Of a stretch of 64,000 bases of DNA, positions 25,349-34,778 are shown piece by piece. Within the stretch, counting starts at the first letter, position 1. Every line of letters starts with the position of its first letter. A program made the translations under genes and the position numbers. The notes below the pieces were generated by a model. That model saw only the letters and a program-made list of their open reading frames with translations. It did not search any database and was not told where the DNA came from. Source of the DNA: Metabacillus litoralis. Lineage in GTDB: Bacteria; Bacillota; Bacilli; Bacillales; Bacillaceae. Where the stretch lies: positions 1-64,000 of the forward strand of contig NZ_JAIVKL010000012.1 in the NCBI RefSeq assembly GCF_020524045.1. Direction: 5' to 3'.

Positions 25349-26932
25349 ATGAATATTGCAGAGACTATCAATGAGCTTGAGATGCTTATTAAAGGAGAGA
25401 ATGCAAAGCATGATTTATCAGTATCTCAACTAGTCGAAAAAGTATTAGAGCGAAAAGAAGGTATTCTAACTTCAACTGGGGCAATTCGCGCAACTACTGG
25501 TGCCTACACAGGTAGATCTCCTCAAGACAAATTTATAGTGAAAGAACGTTCAGTAGCAAATAAAATTAACTGGGGAGCTACTAATCAACCTATTTCTGAA
25601 GAAGATTTTGATCGCTTATATAGCAAGGTAATCAACTATTTAAAAAGTCGCAATGAATTTTTTATTTTTAACGGCTTTGCTGGAGCAGATAAACGTTTTC
25701 AGCTTCCACTAAAAGTAATCAATGAGTTTGCATGGCATAATCTATTTGCAGGTCAGTTGTTTATTGATGAAAGCAACCAGACCACTGAAACAACAGAAAA
25801 ACCATTTACTATCATATCTGCTCCAAATTTTAAAGCAGATCCTGAAGTTGATGGTACACATTCAGAAACGTTTATTATTATTTCCTTTGAAAAAAGAACA
25901 ATCCTTATTGGTGGTACTGAATATGCGGGAGAAATGAAAAAATCTGTTTTTTCAGTGATGAATTTATTATTACCAGAAAACAATATTCTACCAATGCATT
26001 GCTCTGCAAATGTTGGTTTTGAAGGTGATGTAGCTTTATTTTTCGGTTTATCTGGAACAGGAAAAACTACTTTATCTGCTGATCCTAATCGTCGGTTAAT
26101 TGGTGATGATGAGCATGGTTGGTCCACCTCTGGGATATTCAACATAGAAGGTGGCTGTTATGCTAAATGCATTAATCTAACAGAAGAAAAAGAGCCACAA
26201 ATTTATAATGCCATTCGTTATGGATCAGTACTTGAAAATGTTGTAGTTGATCAGGATACGAGAGAAGCGGATTATAGTAACTCTCTATACACAGAAAACA
26301 CACGTGCGGCTTACTCATTATCTGCAATAGATAAAGTCATTATTCCAAGTATTGCTGGTCATCCACAAACGATTATTTTTTTAACAGCTGATGCCTTTGG
26401 AGTTATCCCTCCTATAAGTAAATTATCAAGAGAGCAAGCCATGTATCACTTTTTAAGTGGTTATACTAGTAAATTAGCAGGAACAGAACGGGGTGTAACG
26501 GCACCAGAAGCAACCTTTTCGACATGCTTTGGTTCTCCTTTTTTACCACTTCCTGCAACAGTGTATGCGAATATGCTAGGACAAAAAATCGATGAACATG
26601 AGGTTCAGGTATTTCTTGTTAATACGGGTTGGACCGGTGGTGAATATGGTGTAGGAAAACGAATGAAACTATCATTTACAAGAGCAATGGTTCAAGCGGC
26701 TGTAGAAGGTGACCTTGATCATATTGAAACAATAAAAGATGAGGTTTTTGGTCTTAATATTCCAATTCATGTTCCAGGCGTCCCTGACGATGTTCTACAA
26801 CCACAGCTTACTTGGAACTCTCATCAAGATTATACTAAAAAAGCAAAAGAATTAGCTTTAGAGTTTAAAACGAATTTCAAAAAGTTCAAACACGTTCCGC
26901 GATCAATCGAAAAATTAGGTGGACCCAATTAA
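25349..26932 (+). CDS. pckA: Phosphoenolpyruvate carboxykinase (ATP)
   Basis: 527 residues. Converts oxaloacetate and ATP to PEP and CO2, the first committed gluconeogenic step. [15 protein letters not shown] is the P-loop kinase-1a motif, GDDEHGW the metal-binding 2a motif, and [15 protein letters not shown] the substrate-binding N-terminal motif. I prefer the second ATG (25349) because GGTAGG is 7-10 bases before it and too close to the first. Divergent from metK as in B. subtilis. Followed by a strong terminator. Confidence 0.97.
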   Translation: MNIAETINELEMLIKGENAKHDLSVSQLVEKVLERKEGILTSTGAIRATTGAYTGRSPQDKFIVKERSVANKINWGATNQPISEEDFDRLYSKVINYLKSRNEFFIFNGFAGADKRFQLPLKVINEFAWHNLFAGQLFIDESNQTTETTEKPFTIISAPNFKADPEVDGTHSETFIIISFEKRTILIGGTEYAGEMKKSVFSVMNLLLPENNILPMHCSANVGFEGDVALFFGLSGTGKTTLSADPNRRLIGDDEHGWSTSGIFNIEGGCYAKCINLTEEKEPQIYNAIRYGSVLENVVVDQDTREADYSNSLYTENTRAAYSLSAIDKVIIPSIAGHPQTIIFLTADAFGVIPPISKLSREQAMYHFLSGYTSKLAGTERGVTAPEATFSTCFGSPFLPLPATVYANMLGQKIDEHEVQVFLVNTGWTGGEYGVGKRMKLSFTRAMVQAAVEGDLDHIETIKDEVFGLNIPIHVPGVPDDVLQPQLTWNSHQDYTKKAKELALEFKTNFKKFKHVPRSIEKLGGPN

Positions 26933-26940
26933 AATACCTA

Positions 26941-26972
26941 AGGAGCTAACAAAATGAATGTTAGCTCCTTTT
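26941..26972 (+). terminator. pckA terminator
   Basis: AGGAGCTAACA / TGTTAGCTCCTTTT stem, T-run on the plus strand, 9 bases after the stop. The remainder of the gap to 27232 shows only a GAGTCAGACCCTG motif and no gene. Confidence 0.88.
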
Positions 26973-27232
26973 CTATGTCATCTTCTTCTAGGTATTTCAC
27001 AAGAACAGGAAGTAAAAAACTGTTAATCACTGGATTTGTTTCACGCACTATGTAATACCGTAAAATTTTAAGAGAAGCGTGTAAAGAGAACCAATTTACT
27101 CTTACAATTTAAGTCCTACTTTTTAAAAAATTTGAGTGACCCATAATAAAAGCGTGAACTCGTATGTAAATCCACGCGAGAGTCTTATAGTCATTCGAGT
27201 CAGACCCTGTAAATCCACTTTATTTTTAAAAC

Positions 27233-27475
27233 TTAGTTTGTAGAATTCAAGTTAATTAATTTATACGTAATCGTTGTCTGATTTTCTGATAACTGAAGCT
27301 TTTCCACAATTGCTTCACCAGTCATTTCTCCTGATTTCGTTTTACGAACTTCAATCGGTATATCAATTGGATAAATTCTAAATCCTTCTTTCGTCAATTG
27401 AAAAGTATTTTCTGATATTCTTTCTTCTTTTCCTTTTGTTACAATCATCGTATTAAATTCAACAGGCATTCCCAT
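27233..27475 (-). CDS. ytmB: DUF2584 family protein YtmB
   Basis: 80 residues, small, soluble, probably all-beta (MGMPVEFNTMIVTKGKEER ... TITYKLINLNSTN). Length and position next to pckA and ytmA match B. subtilis YtmB. Function unknown. RBS GGGAGGTTTCTT precedes the ATG. Confidence 0.85.
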   Translation of the reverse strand: MGMPVEFNTMIVTKGKEERISENTFQLTKEGFRIYPIDIPIEVRKTKSGEMTGEAIVEKLQLSENQTTITYKLINLNSTN

Positions 27476-27694
27476 AAAGAAACCTCCCTTTTATAACAAG
27501 TTTAGTATATTCTCATCATACCACCCTTGTCTTATTTAAGAAAAGAATGTTTTCGTAACCATTGTAACTATTAGAGGTCTCATTGTATCAGACACTGTTT
27601 ATCTGAATTACTTCCTTGTAAATGTGAAGCAACTATTTATAAAAAACATTAACCGTAATTTTAGAAAGAGCCTTACAGAAAGACTTTAAAAATA

Positions 27695-28522
27695 TTATTG
27701 CTTTTTCATCCACACACATAAATTATGTACTGTGTCACGATTAATATGTGGGGGGAAATAATGGGTAAAATCATTAAAGTACCAACTTTCAACAGGCTTT
27801 TTTAGTTCTTTCAATCTTTTTTCAAGTCGATATGCATGTTCAACAGATACATTCTTATCTTTTACTCCATGAATTATTAATACAGGTGAATTTAGTTTTT
27901 CTAACTCATATAAAGGTGTTCTCCACACATATCGTTTCGGGAACTTGGTTGGTGGTCCACCTATTACTCTTTTCATCATTCTCCGTAAGTCTTCTCTCTC
28001 TACATACGTTAAGAACATATCTGAAACTCCACCCCAGGTGACAATTGATTTCACTTCACTTGAAGCAATTCCCGCTAATAAGGCCATAACTCCTCCTCTC
28101 GAAAAACCAAATACATGAATTCGGTGAGGATTGACCATTGGGTGTTTTCGCAGGATTCCAATGGCTCCGATGGCATCATAGCGATCATCACCTGCAAAAT
28201 CTTCATTTCCTTCTCCCCCCTGATTTCCACGATAAAAAGGGGCCATAACAACAAATCCTTCTGATGCAAATTGAACGATTCGTCCAACCCTTACTTTTCC
28301 AACATTTTTGATTCCACCCCGTAGATATAAAAATCCATCATAACTTCCCTCCCCTTTGGGTTCAGCTAATAATCCTTTCACTTTTAACTTATTTGATAGA
28401 TAGGTTATAACCCACAGCTGGACATTGGGATTTGGAGACGGAAATTTCATCTTAGTTATTATTTCTCCATTCATTACTTCATTCACTCTCTCTTTATTAG
28501 CATTTATCATTACTTTACCCAT
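27695..28522 (-). CDS. ytmA: Prolyl-oligopeptidase-like serine hydrolase YtmA
   Basis: 275 residues or slightly fewer. Alpha/beta hydrolase of the S9 peptidase-like class: GFSRGG carries the nucleophilic Ser (about residues 145-150), VLIIHGVKDKNV provides the Asp, and DFTHYF the His. Substrate unknown. Start is uncertain: the ATG at 28522 has no clear binding site, and an ATG 16 codons downstream preceded by GAGAGAGTGAATGAAG is an alternative. Monocistronic; ytlA is divergent. Confidence 0.85.
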   Translation of the reverse strand: MGKVMINANKERVNEVMNGEIITKMKFPSPNPNVQLWVITYLSNKLKVKGLLAEPKGEGSYDGFLYLRGGIKNVGKVRVGRIVQFASEGFVVMAPFYRGNQGGEGNEDFAGDDRYDAIGAIGILRKHPMVNPHRIHVFGFSRGGVMALLAGIASSEVKSIVTWGGVSDMFLTYVEREDLRRMMKRVIGGPPTKFPKRYVWRTPLYELEKLNSPVLIIHGVKDKNVSVEHAYRLEKRLKELKKPVESWYFNDFTHYFPPHINRDTVHNLCVWMKKQ

Positions 28523-28693
28523 TTCTAGAATTGATACGGGATGAATTCTTTATAGGCATTCACACATTTTTAGCAATGAACATAAATTAACTTAGATCAA
28601 ATATAATTTTCTTTTCATATTATCAAAGTATTACATGTTTCATTAAATTTTTACAAATAAATTAAGGTGCTATGCATCTAGGAGGTTAAGGTA

Positions 28694-29683
28694 ATGAAAA
28701 AATGGTTGTTTATATTATGTGTAACTCTTCTTGTTGTTCTACCCCTTTCAGCTTGCAATCAAAACAAGGTAGAAAAAATTAAACTAGCAGAAGTCACACA
28801 TTCTATTTTTTACGCCCCTTTATATGTAGCTATGGCGGAGGGTTTTTTTGAAGAAGAAGGACTTGAAGTAGAATTAACAACAACTTGGGGTGGAGATAAG
28901 ACAATGACTGCTCTTCTATCAGACGGTGCAGATATTGCCCTCGTTGGATCTGAAACATCCATTTATGTTGAAGCTCAAGGTTCTAGTGACCCTATTATTA
29001 ACTTTGCGCAATTAACACAGACTGATGGCACTTTTCTAGTTAGTCGCGAGAAAATCGATAATTTTGAGTGGGATCAGTTAAAGGGTAGTACATTCTTAGG
29101 TCAACGAAAAGGCGGCATGCCTCAAATGGCTGGAGAATTTGTTTTAAAGAAACATAATATTGATCCACAAAGTGATTTAGAGCTTATTCAAAATGTTGAC
29201 TTCGCTAATATTCCGAGTGCCTTTGCTTCTGGTACTGGTGATTTTGTTCAACTGTTTGAACCAACTGCTAGTATTTTTGAAAAAGAAGGAACAGGACATA
29301 TTGTCGCTTCTTTCGGAAGTGAATCTGGGAAAATTCCATACACCACATTTATGAGTAAAGATAGCTTTCTAACAGAAAATGAAGAAACGGCAAAAAAATT
29401 CACAGCTGCTATTTATAAAGCACAACAATGGGTCGAGGAAAAGGATATCTCAGAAATAGCTAAATCGATTTCTCCTCAGTTTGAAGACACCGACATCGAA
29501 CTAATTGAAACAGTTGTTGAGCGTTACAAAGAACAAGGCTCTTTTGCAACTGATCCCATTCTAGACGAAGAAGAGTGGAACAATCTACAGAATATAATGG
29601 ATGAGGCTGGAGAACTACCGAAACGAATTGATTATAACACACTTGTTAATACAACTTTCGCCGAAGATGTGATTGAAAAATAG
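28694..29683 (+). CDS. ytlA: ABC transporter substrate-binding lipoprotein YtlA
   Basis: 329 residues. Lipoprotein signal ending in LPLSAC; mature part is an NMT1/THI5-SsuA-like periplasmic-binding fold (EVTHSIFYAPLYVAMAEGFFEEEGLEVELTTTWGGDKTM). The family brings in thiamine precursors, taurine/alkanesulfonates or similar small compounds. No TPP riboswitch or other sensor is visible in the 170-base leader, so a thiamine role is not supported here. First gene of ytlA-ytlC-ytlD; RBS CTAGGAGGTTAAGGTA. Confidence 0.88.
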   Translation: MKKWLFILCVTLLVVLPLSACNQNKVEKIKLAEVTHSIFYAPLYVAMAEGFFEEEGLEVELTTTWGGDKTMTALLSDGADIALVGSETSIYVEAQGSSDPIINFAQLTQTDGTFLVSREKIDNFEWDQLKGSTFLGQRKGGMPQMAGEFVLKKHNIDPQSDLELIQNVDFANIPSAFASGTGDFVQLFEPTASIFEKEGTGHIVASFGSESGKIPYTTFMSKDSFLTENEETAKKFTAAIYKAQQWVEEKDISEIAKSISPQFEDTDIELIETVVERYKEQGSFATDPILDEEEWNNLQNIMDEAGELPKRIDYNTLVNTTFAEDVIEK

Positions 29684-29695
29684 GGAGGAGCACCT

Positions 29696-30466
29696 ATGTC
29701 ATTTTTAACAGTTGAAAATATCCATCATATTTATTTAACAAAGGAATCAGCAACTGTAGCATTAGAGGATGTTCATCTTGCAGTAGAGGAAGGAGAGTTT
29801 GTTTCCTTTCTCGGCCCTAGTGGTTGTGGAAAAACAACTCTATTGTCAATTATTGCAGGTTTAATTAAACCGATTGAGGGAGTAGTAAAGATAGCTGATA
29901 AACAAATTACAAAACCAGATACGATGATTGGTTATATGCTGCAGCAAGATTATTTATTTCCTTGGAAAACAATTGATGAAAATGTCACTTTAGGTTTAAA
30001 AATTACCGGTCAAAAAAATCCTGTGACGATTGAGAAAACTTTAAGAATGTTGAAGGATATGGGTTTAGATAATGTAGAAAAACAGTACCCTAGTCAATTA
30101 TCCGGAGGGATGAGACAAAGAGCTGCTTTAGTTAGGACACTAGCAACAAACCCAAAGATTCTATTACTTGATGAGCCATTTTCTGCATTAGATTATCAAA
30201 CAAAATTAAAATTAGAGGATTTAGTTGTTCAAACTTTAAAAGAATACAAAAAAACCGCTCTTTTAGTAACACATGATATCGGTGAGGCGATTGCAATGAG
30301 TGATCGAATTTTTGTATTCTCCGCGAGCCCAGGAAAAGTAAATAGAACATATCTAGTGCCAACGGAAATAAGGGAGCTCACACCATTTAAAGCAAGACAA
30401 CACCCTCTATATACAACACTCTTTCAACAAATTTGGAAGGAGGTTGACCAATATGAAACAAACTGA
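29696..30466 (+). CDS. ytlC: ABC transporter ATP-binding protein YtlC
   Basis: 256 residues, nitrate/taurine (SsuB/TauB) type. Walker A GPSGCGKT (about 41-48), Q-loop [14 protein letters not shown], signature LSGGMRQR (about 134-141), Walker [13 protein letters not shown], His switch VTHDIGEA. Energises the YtlD permease. Twelve bases after ytlA. Confidence 0.95.
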   Translation: MSFLTVENIHHIYLTKESATVALEDVHLAVEEGEFVSFLGPSGCGKTTLLSIIAGLIKPIEGVVKIADKQITKPDTMIGYMLQQDYLFPWKTIDENVTLGLKITGQKNPVTIEKTLRMLKDMGLDNVEKQYPSQLSGGMRQRAALVRTLATNPKILLLDEPFSALDYQTKLKLEDLVVQTLKEYKKTALLVTHDIGEAIAMSDRIFVFSASPGKVNRTYLVPTEIRELTPFKARQHPLYTTLFQQIWKEVDQYETN

Positions 30467-31268
30467 AGCCATTGATCTCCTTCATAAGCAATATAAACGT
30501 GGTTTAGACCGTGAAAAATACTGGGTTCGATTTTATCAAATTTTAATCTTCATTAGTTTTTTTGGATTGTGGGAAATTGCAGGACAAAAAGCGTGGATTG
30601 ATCCATTGCTTTTTAGTTCTCCATCGAAGATATGGAACCTACTAATCACGAAATTAAGTGATGGTACTTTACTTTCGCATATTGGAGTAACATTATTTGA
30701 AACTGTATTAGGATTTATTTTAGGTACACTACTCGGGGCAATGCTTGCTGCGATATTGTGGTGGTCATTTAGATTATCAAAAATTTTAGATCCTTATCTT
30801 GTTATCTTAAATGCTATGCCCAAAGTAGCTCTTGGACCTATTTTAATTGTAGCGTTAGGACCTGGTTTTGTATCCATTATCGCAATGGGAACCATTATTT
30901 CTGTTATCATCACAACCATTGTCGTTTACACTGCCTTTAGAGAGGTGGATTTCAATTACATTAAGGTTCTTCATACATTCGATGCGAAGAAAACTCAAAT
31001 TTTCAAGGAAGTTGTTCTCCCTGCCTCATATCCAACGATTGTATCAACATTAAAAGTTAATGTTGGGTTATCATGGGTAGGTGTTATCGTCGGAGAATTC
31101 CTTGTTTCGGCAAATGGTCTAGGTTACATGATTATATATGGTTTTCAAGTTTTTAATTTTACGTTAGTGCTACTTAGTTTAATCATCATCGCCTTTTTTG
31201 CAACAATTATGTATAAAGGGGTAGAATTGTTGGAAAAAAGACTTGTTAAAACAGAAAAAAGAGGTTAA
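30453..31268 (+). CDS. ytlD: ABC transporter permease YtlD
   Basis: 271 residues, SsuC/TauC-type permease with about six helices. The EAA-like coupling loop reads [20 protein letters not shown] followed by [20 protein letters not shown] take the ATG at 30453, which has GGAGG 9 bases upstream inside ytlC, rather than a TTG at 30444 that touches the binding site. Overlaps ytlC by 14 bases. Confidence 0.93.
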   Translation: MKQTEAIDLLHKQYKRGLDREKYWVRFYQILIFISFFGLWEIAGQKAWIDPLLFSSPSKIWNLLITKLSDGTLLSHIGVTLFETVLGFILGTLLGAMLAAILWWSFRLSKILDPYLVILNAMPKVALGPILIVALGPGFVSIIAMGTIISVIITTIVVYTAFREVDFNYIKVLHTFDAKKTQIFKEVVLPASYPTIVSTLKVNVGLSWVGVIVGEFLVSANGLGYMIIYGFQVFNFTLVLLSLIIIAFFATIMYKGVELLEKRLVKTEKRG

Positions 31269-31269
31269 C

Positions 31270-31320
31270 ATCACATACCCTCAACTTTTCTTTGAGGGTA
31301 TAAAGTGATGGCCTCTTTTT
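31270..31320 (+). terminator. Probable ytl operon terminator
   Basis: ATCAC...TACCCTCAA and TTGAGGGTA...GTGAT form a long stem just after ytlD; a CTCTTTTT tract follows a few bases later. Confidence 0.6.
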
Positions 31321-31326
31321 ATTAAG

Positions 31327-31489
31327 AGCTCTTTTCTGAAAGATTGTTGCTAATTGCCCTAATATTGCAGTTTAAACATTGTTCTCATTGCATAATAAGT
31401 ACTATTCTAATAAGAAAAGATGCCACCATGCTTGATAAAGTGCTGTTTACTTGAAGTTGTTTAGTAGCAACAAAGTGTAAAATACAGCT
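31327..31489. repeat. MITE-like element, family 2, between ytlD and ytkD
   Basis: AGCTCTTTTCTGAAAGATTG at the left and GCAACAAAGTGTAAAATACAGCT at the right. Flanks TTATTAAG / TAATTAAA agree at most positions. The right end lies only a few bases from the ytkD stop codon. Confidence 0.7.
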
Positions 31490-31491
31490 AA

Positions 31492-31965
31492 TTAAATGTT
31501 CCACTTTTTATTAATCTCTACTAAACTGCGTTGTAAAACATCGTCCTTCATAATAAAACTATATTTTTTATCAGATTTGATGTTTTGAGGTATTTCTTTA
31601 AGTAACACAGGTCCATATGTTTCAAAATATTGTTCTTGTTTTTCAAGAAGCTGAATCGTAGCATAATATATATTTTTCACGATCACCTTTTCTTTCCCTT
31701 GAACTCGATATTGACCTATATACGTTAATTCTTTAACAACCCCGCCTGTTTCTTCTTTAACCTCTCTAATTGCAGCTTCATCGGCCGTTTCACCTAATTC
31801 AACCTTACCACCAGGAAACTCGTAACCACGGTCAGAATGCTCTGTTAATAACCATTGATCACCATATCGACAAACAACCCAAACATGTTTAGGATCATTT
31901 GAAAATGGATAACTCTCAAAAGATAATGTGACTTCATTGTGATAAAAATCAATAAATCGGTACAT
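31492..31965 (-). CDS. ytkD: Nudix hydrolase YtkD (8-oxo-dGTPase type)
   Basis: 157 residues. The Nudix box GX5EX7REVXEEXG is complete in GKVELGETADEAAIREVKEETGG read across residues about 52-75. B. subtilis YtkD hydrolyses 8-oxo-dGTP and also RNA 5' ends in vitro, protecting against oxidative mutagenesis. Single gene on the minus strand; no strong binding site beyond GAGGGATTA before the ATG. Confidence 0.9.
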   Translation of the reverse strand: MYRFIDFYHNEVTLSFESYPFSNDPKHVWVVCRYGDQWLLTEHSDRGYEFPGGKVELGETADEAAIREVKEETGGVVKELTYIGQYRVQGKEKVIVKNIYYATIQLLEKQEQYFETYGPVLLKEIPQNIKSDKKYSFIMKDDVLQRSLVEINKKWNI

Positions 31966-32033
31966 AATTAATCCCTCAATCTTCTTCCTAATCTAATAAA
32001 ATCTTATCACAATGTTCAAGCTCTGTATAAGGT

Positions 32034-32366
32034 TTATTCTTGCTCGTCTATTCTAGAGATTAATCCTTGAGTGCGTATATGGTTTTTTGCCTCTTCATCA
32101 CCAAGCTCATAGATCATGTTATATATTTTTTTGTTAGTCTCATCTATTGCATCGTTTTCACGATCATAATGGTATTGAACATAAGGGGTATGTGACCGAA
32201 GGAAACCTTGTATGTCTGAAGAATATACTTGATCAAAATATTCTCTTAACGTAATAATTTCATCATCAGTTGCTTCTATTTTAAAATGCCATGTTGATGC
32301 TGTACTCAGCTGAGATATTTCACCACTTCCAACATTTATATAATAAGTCTTTTTTCCATTCTCCAT
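32034..32366 (-). CDS. Conserved hypothetical protein (Bacillus-specific type)
   Basis: 110 residues, acidic, soluble. Starts MENGKKTYYINVGSGEISQ and includes LREYFDQVYSSDIQGFLRSH and PYVQYHYDRENDAYD-like residues. I recall similar Bacillus proteins labelled only as hydrolase-like or hypothetical, and see no catalytic motif. RBS AAGGAGTTGTCTTT precedes the ATG. It lies 68 bases upstream of ytkD on the same strand, so cotranscription is possible. Confidence 0.75.
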   Translation of the reverse strand: MENGKKTYYINVGSGEISQLSTASTWHFKIEATDDEIITLREYFDQVYSSDIQGFLRSHTPYVQYHYDRENDAIDETNKKIYNMIYELGDEEAKNHIRTQGLISRIDEQE

Positions 32367-32517
32367 AAAGACAACTCCTTCACTACATCCTTTTTTTATC
32401 GTTTGCTTATAGTATTTGAATTATGCACGAAGTTATAATTGGAATATTTCCTTAAATGATCGCAGAAAATATAGTATCAATACGAAAAAATGTACGTAAA
32501 TCGGAGGAATGAAGAAG

Positions 32518-32730
32518 ATGGACTACAATTCATTTATTAATGAAGAAATTAGTAGGTTTCGAGCAGATGAAGAAGATGTCTTAGCTTATGTTCAATCAAT
32601 ACTTCGGCAAACTAACAAAAATCAAATTCTAGAATGGATGCAAAGTATGACAAGTTCTGAATTACAAGAAATAGTTGCTCCATATATTTCTGATAAAATA
32701 TCTGAAGAACTAGGTGAAAGAGAACTCTAG
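32518..32730 (+). CDS. Small acidic hypothetical protein
   Basis: About 70 residues (MDYNSFINEEISRFRADEED ... ISEELGEREL), strongly helical and acidic, no membrane segment or cysteines. The chosen ATG has GGAGG 10 bases upstream; another ATG three codons earlier touches the binding site. Not recognised. Alone between two divergent/convergent neighbours. Confidence 0.65.
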   Translation: MDYNSFINEEISRFRADEEDVLAYVQSILRQTNKNQILEWMQSMTSSELQEIVAPYISDKISEELGEREL

Positions 32731-32904
32731 GATTTAAATTTATTTAAATATAGCTTTGTTAACGCTCCATATTGTCGACCATTTCCTCCCTCCACGTTGT
32801 ATTTAATGTGTGATTAAAAAATTCGTTTCAATATCATGAATTCAAGATCAAAATCGGAATGAAACGCGCTTATAAATATGCATGAATTTATCATTTCCTA
32901 ACGA

Positions 32905-32940
32905 TAAAAAAGCGGGTGAGAGATTGATCATCTCACCCGC
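32905..32940 (-). terminator. dps terminator
   Basis: GCGGGTGAGA / TCTCACCCGC stem, T6 on the minus strand, 14 bases past the dps stop. Confidence 0.9.
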
Positions 32941-32953
32941 TTCATACAGTATC

Positions 32954-33394
32954 TTATTTACCTAAGAAAGACTTTAACATCCAATTATGCTTTTCGAGTC
33001 CTTGGTGAATAGCCAATAACATATCACCAGTTGTTTCATCTCCTACTTCTGCTGCTAAATCCATACCTTCCTTAAGCTCGTCTGCTAATAAGCTAAAGTC
33101 GTCATATACATTTTGCACCATTTCTTCAGCTGTTTCATTACCTTTAGCTTCGTTAACAGATGTCAATTCCAAACACTCTTTCATTGTAGCAACTGGTTTT
33201 CCTTCAAGTGCTAGAAGACGTTCAGCTAATTCATCAATGTGAACATTTGCTTCATTATAAAATTCTTCAAATTTTTCATGTAAAGTAAAGAAGTTTTTCC
33301 CTTTTACAAACCAATGATAATTATGTAGTTTTACATAAAGTACAGTCCAGTTCGCAACCTGCTTATTTACTGTTGCTATTAATTTTTCTGACAT
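32954..33394 (-). CDS. dps: DNA-protection ferritin-like protein Dps
   Basis: 146 residues. The Dps/mini-ferritin fold is shown by the ferroxidase residues in YNYHWFVKG-like [22 protein letters not shown] (about 27-48) and [18 protein letters not shown]. It oxidises and stores iron using peroxide and protects DNA. A SigmaB-type promoter precedes it, in keeping with general stress control in B. subtilis. RBS AAAGGAGGAATTTATC. Confidence 0.95.
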   Translation of the reverse strand: MSEKLIATVNKQVANWTVLYVKLHNYHWFVKGKNFFTLHEKFEEFYNEANVHIDELAERLLALEGKPVATMKECLELTSVNEAKGNETAEEMVQNVYDDFSLLADELKEGMDLAAEVGDETTGDMLLAIHQGLEKHNWMLKSFLGK

Positions 33395-33425
33395 GATAAA
33401 TTCCTCCTTTATCTTCTATTATTCT

Positions 33426-33451
33426 TTACCCTATATAGTTTGTTACAAAAC
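33426..33451 (-). promoter_or_regulatory. SigmaB-type promoter of dps
   Basis: On the minus strand GTTTTG (33446-33451) and GGGTAA (33426-33431) are 14 bases apart; consensus is GTTTAA-N12-15-GGGTAT. It is about 32 bases upstream of the dps ATG. Confidence 0.75.
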
Positions 33452-33590
33452 ACTCTTTTTTATCGCATACTTTTTAAACAGTAATTAATATACTCATGAT
33501 AAGATAGAAGAATCGAAGGATGTAATGTATAGGTGTGTTTAGATTAAGAATGGAGACCATAATAAGTATAGGAAAAAAGGAGACATAGAG

Positions 33591-33776
33591 ATGAAAGTCG
33601 TTTTTATAATATCCATTATCATTGTCATGATTGTTTTAGTACTAAGTGTTCTTACAACCAGTAAAGCTTATCAATACAAACATACAGTGGATCCTGTTAA
33701 AAAGCCTGATGAAAAGGCAAATGATCAAGATCATTCGGAAGACAGATCATTTGAACAAAATGAAAGGAATGACTGA
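33591..33776 (+). CDS. Small single-span membrane protein, YtzI-like
   Basis: 61 residues: one helix (residues 2-21, MKVVFIISIIIVMIVLVLSV) and a polar tail rich in Asp, Lys and Asn. Similar in size and layout to the YtzI family encoded near ytkA/dps/luxS in Bacillus; the assignment rests on that context. RBS AAAAGGAGACATAGAG. Its stop lies in the following terminator. Confidence 0.7.
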   Translation: MKVVFIISIIIVMIVLVLSVLTTSKAYQYKHTVDPVKKPDEKANDQDHSEDRSFEQNERND

Positions 33777-33793
33777 TCTTGTCATTCCTTTCC
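33763..33793. terminator. Bidirectional terminator
   Basis: AAAGGAATGAC / GTCATTCCTTT stem between the converging YtzI-like gene and the TIGR03943-family gene. Confidence 0.75.
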
Positions 33794-33796
33794 TAA

Positions 33797-34762
33797 TTAA
33801 TAAGACTCATAAACATATGGAGTTTTCGGTTGTTCAACGGTTTCAATGAATGAGACTGTAATCGATGGAAGAGTCCAATCTTGATAAGCGGTCGTTGTTA
33901 ATGTCCCCCTTAACTTGATCCACTGATCATCACCATATTGCTTCGCATCAGGTAGTGTTGCAAGAGTTCCAAAAACAGAGGCATCTGCTACACAACAAGA
34001 TAACCCAAATCTCGCGATGACAAATTGATTTTCTTCGAAATCTTCTTCTCTAAAAATAAAACCTGTTAATTCAACAGTTTTCCCCGCAAATTTCTCTGGA
34101 TCTTGATCAAGGATGGTTGTCATAGCAATATAATTTTCCTCTGTAAACACAATTGTTTCCATTTCAAGCATCTCTGCTTTTAATTGAGCATAAAATTCCT
34201 CAGGCTGCTCTTGGATTTCAAATCCTTCTGGATGTTCTAAAGGAACGTCAGGAATATTTGATGATTGTGCCACCTTATCCCCAACACTTTCTTCAAGCTC
34301 GCTCATATATGCTTCAGGATCCTTTAAATATTCCTCAGCTTCATTTACTTCTTCTTCATTTCCTTTAGCTTTTTCCTCGTTTACAGCCATTGATTTAAAG
34401 CCTCTTTTCGCCACAACTGAGCTATCTAACACAACTTCGGGAAACAGAAAGCCAGTAATAACTGGGAATACAAAAAGAGAATAAATAAGAATTGTTTTTA
34501 TAGGAGAACTTGAACTTGTATGATCTACACCACAATCACAATATAACTCTGCCCTTTTCTTTGAACCACTTCTCCAAATTTGAATCACACCTAGCAACAA
34601 AAATACAATGATTGCAAAATAGATAAACGGCATCATCTTTGGGGCAATAAAATAGAGCATGTTACCTGTGACAACTAATTTGATCATTAATAATGTAAAC
34701 CCGATTAAAATAATCCCTCTAATATAGATATGAAACCGATAGTGACTATTTTGGTTTTCCAC
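33797..34762 (-). CDS. TIGR03943 / DUF1980 family protein (YcgQ-like)
   Basis: About 321 residues. Two N-terminal helices (about 15-60), a Cys-Asp-Cys motif in AELYCDCGVDH, a third helix, then an extracytoplasmic C-terminal domain with FIFREEDFEENQFVIARFGLSCC and a Cys-Cys pair. The family is always linked to the DUF318 permease that precedes it here and is suspected to act in metal or metallochaperone function. I use the GTG at 34762 (GGGAGG at 9 bases) rather than a longer frame that overlaps the permease. Sixteen bases downstream of the permease gene. Confidence 0.82.
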   Translation of the reverse strand: MENQNSHYRFHIYIRGIILIGFTLLMIKLVVTGNMLYFIAPKMMPFIYFAIIVFLLLGVIQIWRSGSKKRAELYCDCGVDHTSSSSPIKTILIYSLFVFPVITGFLFPEVVLDSSVVAKRGFKSMAVNEEKAKGNEEEVNEAEEYLKDPEAYMSELEESVGDKVAQSSNIPDVPLEHPEGFEIQEQPEEFYAQLKAEMLEMETIVFTEENYIAMTTILDQDPEKFAGKTVELTGFIFREEDFEENQFVIARFGLSCCVADASVFGTLATLPDAKQYGDDQWIKLRGTLTTTAYQDWTLPSITVSFIETVEQPKTPYVYESY

Positions 34763-34778
34763 TCTGGTTAACCTCCCT

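Noticed and set aside
28523-28693. TPP riboswitch upstream of ytlA
   Set aside because: The YtlA fold resembles thiamine-precursor binders, but the leader is AT-rich with no CTGAGA or ACCTGATC-type core.
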